From Margaritifera margaritifera (lineage: Eukaryota > Mollusca > Bivalvia > Unionida > Margaritiferidae): a stretch of 64,000 nt of DNA. The notes under the pieces are model-generated. The model saw only the letters and a program-made list of their open reading frames with translations, made no database searches and was not told where the DNA came from. Within the stretch, counting starts at the first letter, position 1; each line of letters begins with the position of its first letter. The stretch is from NCBI GenBank assembly GCA_029931535.1, contig JAQPZY010001094.1, positions 248,001 to 312,000 on the forward strand. The letters are read 5' to 3'. The position numbers and the translations under genes were made by a program. Below are positions 9,657 through 23,257 of this stretch, piece after piece.

Positions 9657-9848
9657 GGCTGGAGTATGAACTCGGTGAAGTGCGCTTTGTCGATACTTGG
9701 AAAGAAATCAGTCAAATATGGAGTATAAATTTGGAGTGTTACGCTTTGTCACTGTTGGGAAATAAGCCCGTCACATTTGGGGTATTAACTCAATGCCCTG
9801 CGCTTTGCTTAAAACTTGAAAATACGTAACATTTTGAGTATGAACTAG
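9657..9848. repeat. Degenerate ~61-bp tandem repeat, three copies
   Basis: Copies begin GGAGTATGAACT, GGAGTATAAATT and GGGGTATTAACT, and each carries a GCGCTTTG or ACGCTTTG word about 20 bases later. A partial fourth copy (GAGTATGAACT) follows at about 9836. Confidence 0.55.
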
Positions 9849-10157
9849 TAGTTAGGACAGATCGATTATTAGTTATTGGGTATTGGAATGTTCCATCAGC
9901 TAGTATTTGAGTGTTGTAATTGCAGACTTTGTCTAAATTACTGGATGGCAAGTGGGCTTGGGTTACAAGCAAGAAAACTGGGTGAAGTATTAGTTTGAAT
10001 GGACTTCAGTGTTACTGTTTTTCATAAAATTTGGAGGGTTTGTGGCCTGTGTTTTTGTGAAGAAAATTGACAGATAGGAGGGTCGATAGAAAGTAACCTA
10101 AATCGGAGTGTAATCGTTTAAGTTTTGCAGTGAGGCTAGTTCTAACCATTGACTAAA

Positions 10158-10515
10158 CCTTTTTTCTTCCTTTATTCTCGACGACATTGACCTTAGACCT
10201 CTTAACCACAAAATCGATAGATGCCTTTCTTGTCTCAAGTGCAAGCCATCCACAGAGGTAGGTCACAGTTTCCGGCATATGACTAGAGTTTTTTGTCGGA
10301 AACCGTTTTCATTACAGGAGTCCCTCTGACCTTGATCTTTGATCTTTATCTCCGTAATCAACCAGTCTTCCTTGTCTCAAAAGCAATTCCTCTACAAATT
10401 TTATTAAAGGCATGTGGTACATAACTTACGTATTTTTTTAAACAATTATTTTCCCTTCTTTCAGTCCCTGTGATCTTTACCTTTGAGCAAAAAATGCATA
10501 GGAATCTTCCTTGTC
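10158..10515. repeat. Degenerate ~170-bp tandem repeat
   Basis: Three diverged copies share TTGACCTT/CTTGATCTTT/TGATCTTTACCTT, then CTTYCTTGTCTCAA followed by GCAA. Similar TGACCTTGAC-rich repeats are common in molluscan DNA, from general knowledge. No coding signal. Confidence 0.45.
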
Positions 10516-11699
10516 TCAATGCAAGCACAACAGTTTTTCTTATTTTATTCCGTTATGCAGAACTTCGATTCATTATGTGAAAATGAAATGGGGAACAAAC
10601 ACATGGTCGTACAACATAACAATACGCGCCACCCTATGACTCACGTCTAAGAATGTGTACAGTAAAAATGACAATTATAATATGTAGAAAAAGGTCAAAA
10701 TTCACTAAATGATATCTGTATACAATGAAATAGATTTTGGTGTCCATAACTGAATATACTTTGCTCATGTAAGAATAAAAGATTTCTGCATTACTGGAAT
10801 ATTTATTTATTTTGTTATCTACAAAAATGTGCATTATTGACACCGAGGTCATGCTTTGTGCAACACAAAAATCAATAAGTTGATCTACGAATTGTGCTTA
10901 ATGTCCAATGCTCTACCAAATGAGCTATTACAGTTCTCGGTTTTCAATTAAATTGATTTGAAGTGATTTTGACGTATTTCAGAAACTAAAAAATTTAATG
11001 ACAAAATAAGATCGTCACTCTACAGGTTCGACATATCATATGGTAACCAAGACTTTGTACAGAGATTTCACATGACAGTAAATATAGTTATCAGGGTTTA
11101 AAAGTTGCAACCAGTAATGTTACTTTATAAGCACAATGATCTTGTGCAATGTCCACTATAGATTAATTAAAACCATGAATCAGTCAATTTAGGTTGGGGG
11201 GGGGGGGGGGTTGCACATTGTATGATATTTCATTTTCTTTCACCAAGCACCAGATATATTATATATTATATACCTGGATAAAGCAAACCATTTTTAATAG
11301 AAATTTTGAAGAAAAATATTTTGATAGACTGGATGAGAAAATGTTAGAAAAGCAAATAAAAATAGAGACCTTTAGAACAAAGGGAAAACTAATAAATCTT
11401 TTGAATTTACACTGTTGTTTATATATGACTAATTAACCTGATGAAAGGTACAATGTATATGTATTACAACTGGTTTTAGGACAGTAGATTAGCTTGTGCA
11501 TTATTGTGTTTCATACATAACATAAGAAATCTTACATCACTGAAACTATAACAAGACAACAATACAGATACTAGTACATTTTTATTGCAACAAAATCCAA
11601 TCATATAGTTACTGTTACACTTTTGTTGCAAAACTAAACTGTGCATTACTATAAAAGACATTTTCAAATGATGCATCTAAATTCCAGCAAACATGAACT
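10516..11699. other. Spacer, no gene seen
   Basis: AT-rich with a 15-base G run near 11196-11210. ORFs at 10634, 11194 and 11476 are short and show no recognisable motif. Confidence 0.5.
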
Positions 11700-12420
11700 C
11701 TACATGAGTATAAATAAATAAATAAATATAAATAGTATGACTCTCAAGTATTCCAAGAAATAAATAATAATGCTCTCATACATTCCTAGTAATAAACAGT
11801 ATGACTCATGTATTCCTAGTAATACAAATTATGCCTCTCATGTATTCCTAGTAATAAACAGTATGATTTGTGTATTCCTAGTAATACAAATTATGCCTCT
11901 CATGTATTCCTAGTAATAAACAGTATGATTCGTGTATTTCTAGTAATACCCATTATGACCCTCATGTATTCCAAGAAATAAATAGAAAGGCTCTTGTGTA
12001 TTCCTAGCAATGAACAGCATGACTCTCATGTATTCTTAGTAATACTAGTATGACTCTCATGTATTCTTAGTAATACTAGTATGACTCTCATGTATTCTTA
12101 GTAATACTAGTATGACTATCATGTATTATTAGTAATACTAGTATGACTCTCATGTATTCTTAGTAATACTAGTATGACTATCATGCATTATTAGTAATAC
12201 AAGTATGACTATCATGTATTCTTAGTAATAATAGTATGACTCTCATGTATTCTTAGTAATACTAGTATGACTCGTGTATTCTCAGTAATGAACAGTATGA
12301 CTTTTGTATTCCTAATACTAGTATGACTCATGTATTCCTAGTAATACTAGTATGACCCTCATGTATTCCAAGTAATAAATAGTAAGGCTCTCATGTATTC
12401 CTAATAATAAACAATATGAC
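11700..12420. repeat. ~30-bp minisatellite
   Basis: About two dozen copies of a unit close to CATGTATTCYTAGTAATAC plus TAGTATGACTCT. Copies are more degenerate at the left end and most regular around 12000-12290. The unit contains the palindrome TACTAGTA. Confidence 0.85.
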
Positions 12421-12668
12421 TGTAGCCTTCTCATTATCAACCAGCCACTGACCAAATTACGGTCTATTTTTTCCAACTGAACCATCTACTTTAACAACAC
12501 TGTAACATTTTTTGTTATATGGCTGCAATGACTCAGCCTTGTATGTTTAATTTTGAGCTGGCTACTTCAAAAGATAACATGAAGTCTGCTCATATATTTG
12601 TAGTCATAAAAATAAATGGAGTATTACTCCAATGTATTCGTAGTAATAAATTAGCTTATTACAAAAAT

Positions 12669-12700
12669 ACACACACATACACACACACACACACACACAT
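12669..12700. repeat. (CA)n microsatellite
   Basis: Short CA run with one interruption. Confidence 0.9.
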
Positions 12701-12717
12701 AATATCCTGCTAAACTG

Positions 12718-13925
12718 GTTTGTGCTGAAACATGTAATCAGTTATGCCTGTACAGTTTCATTTGTCTGGTTTTTGCTTTATCACGCTAATAAGGTTTTGG
12801 TCCATAAAGTCTCAAGTCCAAAAAAGGTTCAAAATGTGTGAAAAATTGAAAAACTCCTGTAATGACTCGAAAATCTAACCTGGTCATCTATATACAAATA
12901 CAGATACATCTACATGTTTCACTTCTCTATCTCAATTGGATTTTGCTTAATCCTGCTAACAAGGTTTTTGTCTAAAAATGTAATCAGTTATGTCTACACA
13001 ATTTCATTTGTCTGGTTTTATGCTTTATCATGCTAACAAGGTTTGTGTCTAAAAATGTAATCAGTTATGTCTACACAATTTCATTTGTCTGGTTTTATGC
13101 TTTATCATGCTAACAAGGTTTGTGTCTAAAAATGTAATCAGTTATGTCTACACAATTTCATTTGTCTGGTTTTATGCTTTATCATGCTAACAAGGTTTGT
13201 GTCTAAAATGTAATCAGTTATGCCTACACAATTTCATTTGTCTGGTTTTATGCTTTATCATGCTAACAAGGTTTGTGTCTAAAAATGTAATCAGTTATGC
13301 CTCCACAATTTCATTTGTCTGGTTTTATGCTTTATCATGCTAACAAGGTTTGTGTCTAAAAATGTAATCAGTTATGCCTACACAATTTCATTTGTCTGGT
13401 TTTATGCTTTATCATGCTAACAAGGTTTGTGTCTAAAAATGTAATCAGTTATGCCTACACAATTTCATTTGTCTGGTTTTATGCTTTATCATGCTAACAA
13501 GGTTTGTGTCTAAAAATGTAATCAGTTATGTCTACACAATTTCATTTGTCTGGTTTTATGCTTTATCATGCTAACAAGGTTTGTGTCTAAAAATGTAATC
13601 AGTTATGCCTACACAATTTCATTTGTCTGGTTTTATGCTTTATCATGCTAACAAGGTTTGTGTCTAAAAATGTAATCAGTTATGCCTACACAATTTCATT
13701 TGTCTGGTTTTATGTTTTATCATGCTAACAAGGTTTGTGTCTAAAAATGTAATCAGTTATGCCTACACAATTTCATTTGTCTGGTTTTATGCTTTATCAT
13801 GCTAACAAGGTTTTTGTCCACAACGTCTCAAGTCCAAAAAGTTAAAAAGTGTGTTAAAAAAATAATATGAAACACTGTAGTCACTGCAATAAAATCTAAT
13901 CACATCATCTACAGAGACATACAAA
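12718..13925. repeat. 77-bp minisatellite inside a longer duplicated frame
   Basis: About eleven near-identical 77-bp copies run from about 12955 to 13815, recognisable by TGCTAACAAGG and TAATCAGTTATG. One copy is a base shorter. A diverged copy stands apart at 12718. The stretch after that copy (TCTCAAGTCCAAAAAAGG to the ACATCTACATG area, about 12806-12918) recurs after the last copy (about 13819-13930). This implies a longer original unit of about 230 bp whose 77-bp part later amplified. Confidence 0.85.
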
Positions 13926-14024
13926 TATGTTAACAAAACTTTATTAGAATTTCCCAAAACAGCAAACATCCAACTTAACACAAGCTTTCTTGTGTTATCT
14001 AGCTGTCAAGGTATAATTCAGCAT

Positions 14025-15499
14025 CTATGTTATTGACAATATCAGCATCAATTCAATTTCCTCTGCCTTGGCATCATACACTTCAAGGAGCTTCAAAATA
14101 TCTTGTAGTTCATCGTCTGATATTTTGAAGTTTGAGTAACAACAAGGAGTTGATTTTTCCAAGCACAGCTCTGTCTTTTTCCACAGCCTGAAGACTAGAT
14201 ATTTCCTCCATTATGATTCCCTAATGTCCATATGTCCAATCTAGATAATCCTTCATTCAACAGAGGATGATGTTATTTCCTCCTCAGCTCTCATGTATGA
14301 TGTGTACCAATCAATAGCCTGTAATTTTATGGGGCTGTTTGTGTCCTCAGCTGGTTGATATATCTGACTTGACAGTGTACTAATATCAGCAAAATTAAGT
14401 TGACTCCCATCTAACTCATTCAACTCCTTCAGCCTCTGGTTGATCTTTTGATTTGTCTGCTGAAGCTTCCTTCCAACCCTTATAGCAATATCCTGCCCAT
14501 CTGGAGGAAAAAAAGTTGAAAATAAATTAAAAGAGTAATGTCATATGTAGATCTATGGGTGTTGAATCAGTTTAATATGTACTCTACTATATCAATTAAT
14601 AATTTCAATACACTCAACTCACTGTTCATTAATGTTACCTTGCTTTGATATTACCCTTACAAAAAAGAGAGAGATGGTTTGAAATGTCAAAAGTTTGTAT
14701 GGATACCCCAGAACAGTTTACATAGCAAATACATGATTGAGTTTACATTTGCAGATGTTCTAAAAAGTGGTTTTCCATTGCAGACTTTTCAAGAAATAAA
14801 GTATGAGGTTGCTGGAAAGTAATGTCCCTTTACCCCCCTCCCATGTACTGCACACACAATTATTTCTGGAATAGCAACAATATACTTGATCAAGTTTATG
14901 TACCTGCATATTTTTTCCTCATACACAAGAGAAAACTTCTCTTGTTGGCAGAGTCTTTCAAGCTGTTAATCAAACTGGTCTTTTTCTTCTCTCTGTATAG
15001 CTTGAGATGCAACTGCTGACTGTCCATCTCTCTGTGAACTTCATTTTTGTCTCTGCCAAAACTAGCTGTTTCTCCAATCTAAAAAGGTAGGAAAGTTTCC
15101 ATGAAAATGTATGCTTTTACTATATGTCCATAATTGTTCTGCAGTTACAGAATAAACAAAATAATGGAATTCATTGCTAAGTTATACATCCATTTTCTAT
15201 ACAAACATTTGGCTGAATTAGAAGAGTTTATTGATTTACATTTCATATTAAGGTACAAGAAGGATATATGAAAAGAAGTGCATTGCTGCTTAAACTAATC
15301 TGTTACTAAAAACTGAATGAAAATAAGGTATCAAACAGTATTTTGCTGAATTTGAAGACAGTTATATTTTAATGAGTCCAATCCTTAACAGAAACCAAAA
15401 TGGATATTAAGTAAATAAAGGAAATAAAACCTTTCTAGTTCAGTTTTCAGTGTGCTTTCATCTTCTTGAGCATTTTCAGGCAAGGCATTAATCCGGTCC
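14025..15499 (-). pseudogene. KDZ pseudogene, C-terminal exons
   Basis: Exons 15499-15431 (DRINALPENAQEDES), 15078-14904 (LEKQLVLAE...ERW in one frame, then SLINSLKDSANKRSF in another) and 14500 onward (DGQDIAIRVGRKLQQTNQKI). The order Leu-rich helix, Arg-Trp, basic helix and long amphipathic helix matches the KDZ C-terminus. A stop at 14253 truncates the frame. Helical coding-like text (DDELQDILKLLEVYDAKAEE) resumes further downstream in another frame, ending near 14025. Confidence 0.7.
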
Positions 15500-16558
15500 C
15501 TGAAATTAATCACATTCTATATAAGTGAAAAGGTTCTTGCTGAATTTAGGACAGAAATAAGCTAGTGTCTGCCGTTTTAAAATATGTGAAAGACAGTTCT
15601 AAAGCACTGGTGCTTAATATTGGAAATATTACATTTATTTTTGTTTTACAGACTCGTACATTGCATGACAATAAAATCTTTTCCATAAAAAAGCACTTGG
15701 TCCAGCTTTCCAAGACTGAATTACACATTACATAATGGACCTTAATAATTTGGATTGGGGTTTTATCATGAGAAAGGCTCAAATAGAGTCAAAAGGATTC
15801 AGAGGTTCATATCACTAAAAACGTTTAATTTAAGTCAGTCTTCATTCTCAAAAATGGTAAATATTAGCTCATAATAGTTACTAAAACATCAAAATAAAAT
15901 AGACACCCAAAATGAAAGCATGTATATATAGGGTTTGATGGCCCATCAGCACAATCCTGGCCATATAGTGCCAAGCAAGTTTAGGCATTCCCCCCAAAAC
16001 CCATACAAAACAAGAATAATGAAAAAACAGGTAAAATCCTTCAAATGCAAAGTTAAATTGTTGATATAAACCTAACTCTTTTAAAAAGCACAAGACCTTC
16101 TCTGCATGCAAGTGCTGGATTAGTAATCAAGCTATGACATCCAAATGATGTACTGTTTGGAATGTGCAAGACAAGCCGCCTACCAAATGAAGCAAAGAGT
16201 AAAGATGCATCATACAGACTGCAAGTTTCTGATGTTGGCACTATAAAAGGGCTGTAAGGGGGTGGGTCCCTTCTATAAATGCAAACAGGATATTTTGATT
16301 TTTTATAAATTTTATGCACATAAGTCTGTGTGTATGCCTAGCAATGTCTCTGCCAACAATCTAAGTACCTTATGTGATAGAAGTGAAACAAGGAACTACA
16401 ATACTTTTCCATCGAAGTACGTTCGCCACCTGTAAAAAAGTAAATGTTATTATAATGTGGCCATAAAGATATCAAACTATTGGACTTTATTCCCATTTAT
16501 AATCATTTCTGGGAGTAACTTTCACATTTATAATATTCATAATAATGGAAGCACACAT

Positions 16559-18061
16559 CTCCCTCAATAACTCGCGCACAATGGGGTCCAAAAACATAGA
16601 CCGCACTATAAGCGAGGGCACGAGTTACCAAGGGACCTCAAAAAAGATTAAGAAGGGGATGCCATCCCTGCTGGACACCAAGAAACCGCTGGGGGGGGGG
16701 TGGTAATGGGGCTGTTTAATGGCTGAATACTTGTTTTATAATTGCATTGGGAATAATAGTCAATAAAGAGCTTTTTTCTAATGTAGTTGTTCACTTTTTG
16801 TATAAATTACCATTATTTTCAAGATACCCAACTGCTGAAAGATCGTTAACAACATTAGTCCAAGCGCTTTCAGCAACACGTGTACACAAAAACATTGTGT
16901 ATTATTACATCACTGCTTTTTGTTGTTGTTGATTCACAACGAAACAAGATTTCTTTTTTACAAAAACTTGGGACACTTATTTCATGAAACAACCGTCAAC
17001 GTCGAAACTCGATTTATTAATTGTTTTATTAATAAAATATGGATGCCATGATTTCATTGCAAGTAATAGTGAACCATCTTCTCATCCTTGAGGAAATCTC
17101 TGAGAGGCAATTTAGAAATTTTAAGTTCACTACAAACTCTGGAACTCGCTTCTCCCTAATGAACGTAACTGTGAAACAAAGCTTTTTATTCACCAAGTAC
17201 TCATTTCACTTGGTTGCCTTACTATCTTTGATCACATTTCTGAATGAGTAGGCTAATTTAAGGTACTTTAAGTATATTGCTCACATAATAATATTTATAA
17301 CAGTGTTCGATTGATCAATTGAAAAGCGTTGACCTGACACACAGCCATTACCACTAGCTCTTACACAGGTAGGATTTGCACACCTTTGAACTTTTCTTTT
17401 ATTCCACCCCTTTTATTTGATTTGATACAAAATACGTAATTTACGTGATAATACAAAGCAGGCCTGCGTTTAACTGAGTGTAACAACAACAAATACTTCC
17501 ACAAATCGGAGAGAGAAAAAAAAAGTCGGCACTTAATTAGGTTCTCACAGAAATGCTCGCGGACAGAGCTGTGATGGTTGAATGATATTTGTCACGTTTG
17601 AATACAAGAGGGCATATTGCATTTATGATGATTACTCTGAAACTGAATTAAAAGATAGAAATAAAGCCCAAATTTCATTGGCAAAACTTATTTAACTGGT
17701 ATTTATTTTTTAAAGTGCTGCCACCAGTAGGCATTAGTGACATTTTCACTGATCAAAATTTCGTCAAATATTGTTATTTACAGTCTTCTGAGAATGTTGT
17801 TTGGAAAGAAAATTGAAAAAATATATGACTTCTTATTGAAAGCTGAGAATTTCATGACGTTGATTCAAATTTCCTGGTACTAACCAATGTTTTAGATGAT
17901 AAAATGAGCAATATATCAAGGCTGCATTTACCAATTTTGATCGCGATTTCTTTCACGTTGAACAAATAGGGCCCAATGTTTTTGGCACTTTCTAGTTTTA
18001 AAAAAAATGGGATCCATGCCTGACCCCGCGTTATAAGCGGGTTCACGAGTTATCGAGGGAG
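16559..18061. mobile_element. DNA transposon or MITE pair with CTCCCTCRATAACTCG ends
   Basis: The left end CTCCCTCAATAACTCG (16559) and right end CGAGTTATCGAGGGAG (to 18061) are inverted 16-bp copies. Both are followed inward by a GTTATAAGCGGG/ACTATAAGCGAG-like word. TIRs of this look occur in Tigger/pogo-type elements, from memory. A second reading is a ~77-bp palindromic MITE at 16560-16636 plus a separate end at 18000-18061. No transposase was recognised inside. It sits in an intron of the KDZ pseudogene. Confidence 0.5.
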
Positions 18062-18480
18062 TGGTGTAAAGTGGAAAACATTAAAAAAACTGGAGACACA
18101 TTTTATTTTTTTATTTTCATGTTTGACATTCATCATTTAGTATAACTGATAAATTCACAATACTTAAAGCACTCATATAGATATTAGGAATTTCTTGCAT
18201 TAAATTTCTTTTTGTTTTTAATAAAAGTTTAGTTGATTTCAACATTATCCAATCAGTAATCAATATGCATAGCAAATATTGACTACTTAGTGTTAATTAC
18301 ACAAAAAGAGGGTAACAAAAAGGAGACAGGCACTTAAACAAAGTCTAAGAAAAGTCATATGTATCTGCCTTTCACTTTTTTTTGTTTGTGTTTGTGAAGC
18401 AAACTTGGACTTCTTAGTACTAGCCCAACGACTGATCTCTTACAAAGAAGCTTTCAAGAAAATGAGATACAACTATTGAG

Positions 18481-18483
<3 letters not shown>

Positions 18484-18540
<57 letters not shown>
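18484..18540. repeat. (AT)n microsatellite
   Basis: Uninterrupted AT dinucleotide run inside the KDZ pseudogene. Confidence 0.95.
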
Positions 18541-18544
<4 letters not shown>

Positions 18545-19869
18545 ATAATAATTTTAAAAAATGGCATCAGAATGTGGTGGAGACAAAACACATGAAAGGC
18601 AGATCCAGGTGTATAAGACAATATACACACAAAACAAAACTGAATCTGCTGAATGGTTCTGGAGCTATGCTGCTTACAAAGATCTGCAGTAGGAAAGATC
18701 TAAATGGATCAAAAAGGGCAATAACTCTGTCAAAATGGAACCTTATAAGATGAAACATTTACAAGGCACATCTTCCTTTCACAGGAAAATTAACATCCAT
18801 TTAAGTGTAAGCGTAGAAAAGCTTTGGGGGTTGCAGGAGGTTTGAACAGATTGACTGATGAACAGACAGAAAAGGTAATTACCATAGCATCCATGTTTAT
18901 ATCAATAACAGGATAAAATGAGTCTTGTTACAATTTATAAAAGTTTTCCCAATTAATATTTGAAAGTGTTCATACATGTACTATTTATTAACCTTTTCAA
19001 TGACTCGAGTGATCAAGTCTTCTGCTCAATGACTTGCAAGTGTTTCTGTTCTAGCCTGGATCCTGGAAAGTAAATTGATGTTTTAATAGCACAATAAAGA
19101 TGCAAAAACTGGAGTGATACAATTTGGCATTAATCTACAATACTCACAATAAGTACAAGTCATGGTGTTTCCAATAGCAAAATCTCTGATCATGATCAGC
19201 ATTCTTTTAGTTCCAACTAGTTTTAGATGATACATACTAACCCTTACTCAGCATAATGGGTGCAAAAGAAGCACAAAACAAATGAAAGACATATTAAGAG
19301 AGCATCATGGAACATATGAATTGATTTCAACTTAGACAGCATATGGAAAGAAAATAATTTTTGGGACAAACCATTTAAATACATCTTGAAGGAGGCTGGG
19401 GAACATGTGTATTATTTCTCTTATGTGTGTTGGTGAATCAGCTTTCATATGTTTTCAAAATTCATAACTGCATTTTGTATTTTCTATTAAAACAAGAAGC
19501 TGCCCAGGGTCTGTATGTCAAGCAACCGTGATCTTTTGGTAAATTGGTGTTGTCACATCAAGATCTATCCACATACCAAAAAGCATGACTCTAAGGCCAA
19601 CTGTACTTGAAAAACTGGCCACATAAAGAACTTGAACACTGAAGTTAATCTGAAATGTGGACAGTTGGAGATATAGATGTACAAAGGTAAAAATGAATGG
19701 ACAAGCACAGTCATCAAAGTGATTGCTATGACCAACTTCCACCAAGGCGGGTTTGACAAAAAGTTGCATTCTCCACTCTGTCATTAATTAAAATTAAATA
19801 GCCTCTATTAAAAGGAAGTGCTTGGCAGAATGAAATCTGAAGTTTGATTTGGAAAGACTGATGCTTCGA

Positions 19870-19995
19870 TTGACTGAATTATTGATACTTAAGCTGACTT
19901 TCAAATTACGAAGATAGGACCAAAGCCACTCCATGCCTTCTCCATTTGTTAGGCCAGTCCCTGTCACATTTCTCTGTCCATATTGTTCCAGAAAT
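19870..19995 (-). pseudogene. KDZ pseudogene, GTGLTNGEG/LWSYLR exon
   Basis: Encodes GTGLTNGEGMEWLWSYLR. The Gly-Leu-Thr-(Asp/Asn)-Gly-Glu-Gly core followed by (Glu/Asp)-x-Leu-Trp-Ser-x-Leu-Arg is the clearest KDZ transposase signature. The usual Asp is Asn here and the usual Glu-Arg before Leu-Trp is Glu-Trp, consistent with drift. Exact splice borders are uncertain. Confidence 0.8.
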
Positions 19996-20744
19996 TAAGG
20001 GACTCATTGGGGCGTCAGAATGCATGTCTTTAATGAAATATTATTGGTGATGGTTAATTGAGACTGTTCTAACTGTTAAATGTTTATAGTCCAATAAACA
20101 TCTGATATGTGGTGAGATCTTTGAAACCAGTATTGAGGAACCCAGTGTCTAACCTATATCCATATGTTTGTCAGTATAACCACCGTTTCCAACTTTCAAG
20201 AGGTCTAATGCAAAGGACTAAAATTGAGGGTTTTTCTCCTTTAAAGAAGAAGAAAAAAGACCCAATATCATTTATTTACCATACTTAACAATATAAATTT
20301 ATTGGTCTATAAAATTTGATAAACTATTGCATAATTATGCTAACAAGAAACTCCAAGCATAAGGACCAGTGCCTTTGTCAGAAATACCTTAAAAACACTC
20401 AAATCTCATTAATAAAATGTATGTGTCAATGTAACACAAATGCATCACCACAGTGCCCGAGAAATGCAAAACTTTACCAGCTGGATGTACAGATGCATAG
20501 AATAAGTAACACAATATGCCCCAATCACATATGTAGTGGGGCATAAAAAAAACCCCATAAAATATTTACCTCTTATGACATGTTGTGTGCAAAACTATAA
20601 AAACCTGGAACACAAAAATTGACCCAGTCAAATATGTCATCCTTCCCATTTTTCTGCAAAAGAATCATATACATTGCTTATATATTATCTATTTGATCTA
20701 GTTAAAGATTCTGAGTATATGTTATCAAAGCATACAATGATAGA

Positions 20745-21530
20745 GTCAAACATGGTTAGTACAAAAATGGATACAACACTCAAATCATTCTCAAAAGTCG
20801 GCTTGTCAAATATTTTGATGCATGTCGCCAATTTCAAGATGACTAGATAATAATTGTGAACGTGGAAATGAAAGCAGATGTGAGTGGACACAACACACCC
20901 TAGAAAAAAAGCAGAGAGTAAAATCATCGATATTAATGTAATATTTTAGTGATGGACTCATTTTTACATTGGTTTGTTTACTGGATGAATACTTAAATCT
21001 GCATCATCATTTGAACTTATGTGGAAAAGCAGATGAAGACAAATGTTATATATTTAAACATGATTAAAATTAAATTAATGCAGTTCTGTTATTGGCTGTT
21101 TAATTTTTCAGTCTAAGGTCTTTTACCTCTCTCTCTCTCTCTCTCTCACTTAAAACTTTAGCTATTTCCAAACCCTTTTCTACTTATCTATTTATCTGTC
21201 TATATACATGTACATGTCTGTTTTTTAATCGTGTGACTATATCTGCATTCTCTTTCTCATCTACATATTTATCTACATGTATTAATTACATGTATAGTTT
21301 ATATAACTTTAATTATCAGCAAAGTTTTAAGGTGCCAACAAAGATAAAAGAAAACAAAAGATAAAATAAATATAACATGATCTCCTTAAAATATCACATA
21401 TTCTATCTTTGTTTTCTACGTGTGTGGGGATATCATGTTTGGGGCAAGCTCATATTTCCCAAGGGCAAGTTCAGTTTTCCAGTCAGTTTGCCCTGGGCAA
21501 GTTGACTTTTATAAAAATGTTAAATCCCTG
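20745..21530 (+). repeat. Partial copy of the CAGGGATTTAC element
   Basis: Shares most of its length with 26232-26769: a block with TTGTCAAATATTTTGATGCATG, then a pyrimidine-rich block, GGGATATCATGTTT and GGGCAAGCTCA. It ends in TTAAATCCCTG at 21530, the same right end as the element at 25403-26769. The left end is missing. It lies between KDZ exons and may have displaced an exon of that pseudogene. Confidence 0.7.
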
Positions 21531-21966
21531 GAAGTACAAAATTTACAGAATGTAATAAATCCCGATACATGTACATGGTAATTTTACCCTTGCAATATTT
21601 CATATATGCAACTGAAAAAAATGAAGACTTTTTTTATCTAATAGTTGGCTTCTTGGCATTATCTCCACTCTACAAACAGAATATTAGAATTTCCATTTTC
21701 ATCTTTTATCATAGATATTCTAATAAAAAAGAGCTAGTGCTATATCACTTTCTATTTACCATGAAAATTGGTCACTCCAACATATGCAGCTTCTATAATT
21801 ATCACTGAGAAAAAGGATTCCATTAATCTGCAAAAGTGTTTTGTCTGCATAATGATCATTTATTAGTGGGTAACACATCTCCTTATATGAATGATTATGT
21901 TTCAAGAATGATATGTCCTCACTAGACTGTAAAGTTTTGTGTTGATTTAACAACACTGATACATAC

Positions 21967-22134
21967 TTTTGATCTTTTAGGATCACTGTAGCTATCCACA
22001 AAGCTGTCAACCTGGTCCTGGGTCAGGAAATAACTGTTCTCCGGTCTTGCTTTCCCCAGACATTGTCCAACCCCAGATGACTCTTTGTGAACTAGCCCAA
22101 AGTTTGCATCCATGCAAATTACTTGTGTAAATCC
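21967..22134 (-). pseudogene. KDZ pseudogene, exon with MDANFGL motif
   Basis: A 168-base exon, exactly 56 codons, between an AACAG acceptor and a GTATGT donor, with no internal stop. It carries MDANFGLVHKES and FLTQDQVDSFVDSY. This matches the start of the KDZ catalytic core, where an Asp in a D-x-N-F-x-L context is followed by a polar loop. It is the best preserved exon of the set. Confidence 0.8.
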
Positions 22135-23257
22135 CTGTTTAAAATTATCATATTATATAAATCCTCATTAAAAAAAAAATATGTATCTCACAAAATAAGT
22201 GAATATGGATACAAATGAGTAATTCTTACAAGTTTTCTCCTAATATTTATTTTGTACTCCATGCTGAAAAATTTAATTTGATTGTTGAAAAGATATTATA
22301 CACTAAATTTTAAGTCACAAAATAATATAAGTTTAAAAAAGAAAGTCCTTGTTCAATTAGCTGTGGTTTATATATAGTGATCAGAAGAAAAAAAAATTGT
22401 CATGGCCCATAATGAGTTTTTAAATTTCTATGAAGTATATAAAACTGGCCATACAAATATTAAAAATGTATGTATAAAATTAGAAATAAGGCTCATATAA
22501 TATGATCAAAATCTTCTGAAACTCAGTAATTTACCATGCATTCTCTTAACCACTTGGCAAAATTACTACATTATTATTATTATTTAAAAAAAAAAAAAAA
22601 CATGATACATTTGCAAACTTTCTTTTGGCAACCTATCTGGCTACATGGTAGTCATTTCCAAATTCTAACTGGCTTGTGATATTCCTGTCACTGCTGAAAA
22701 TTGTGGGGTTATTCCGATACTCATTAGCACAGTCACCAATAATAACTCGGTATATATTCTCTACCTGAAACAATGAAAGCATACATTACATTAGTCACAA
22801 TTACAAATAGCCTGAAACAAAATACTTTTATATAAGATTAAATAAGCTTTTTATATTGACTTTAAAGCTGTACAGTATTTGACAATTCATGACTATAAAG
22901 CATAAAACAAAAGAAATAACTACTAAATGTTAGAAAGGATAAATACAGAATCCTCAAAACACAGCATCCATGGAACTTATTCACTTTATGTATTTGACTG
23001 GGATTATTCCTGATATACACTCTTGTGCCAAAAGTTTGTCCAATTGCCACAAATTCTCATTTATTTCTATATTAATGGACACTTTTTATAATGTGTATCA
23101 TCTGACATGCAATGGGGGAATTTCTACACATTTATTCATATTTTATAATAAAATCAAAAACTTTTTTACAATCTTTGACTTTTATAATGTATAGGACAAA
23201 TATAATACCAATAATGTATTGAAAACTCAAACAGTAATACCATCTCAAATTACATAC

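Noticed and set aside
12955..13815. CRISPR-like regular repeats
   Set aside because: The 77-bp copies are directly adjacent with no unique spacers, in eukaryotic DNA. They are a minisatellite.
19518..19784. 88-codon minus-strand ORF inside the KDZ pseudogene
   Set aside because: It does not match any KDZ segment and has no splice borders that fit. Treated as intronic chance ORF.
20685..20927. 80-codon minus-strand ORF as a central KDZ exon
   Set aside because: A good acceptor exists at about 20900 and GCVVSTHICF is mildly suggestive of the Cys/His core. The text overlaps the partial CAGGGATTTAC-element copy, so I did not list it as an exon.
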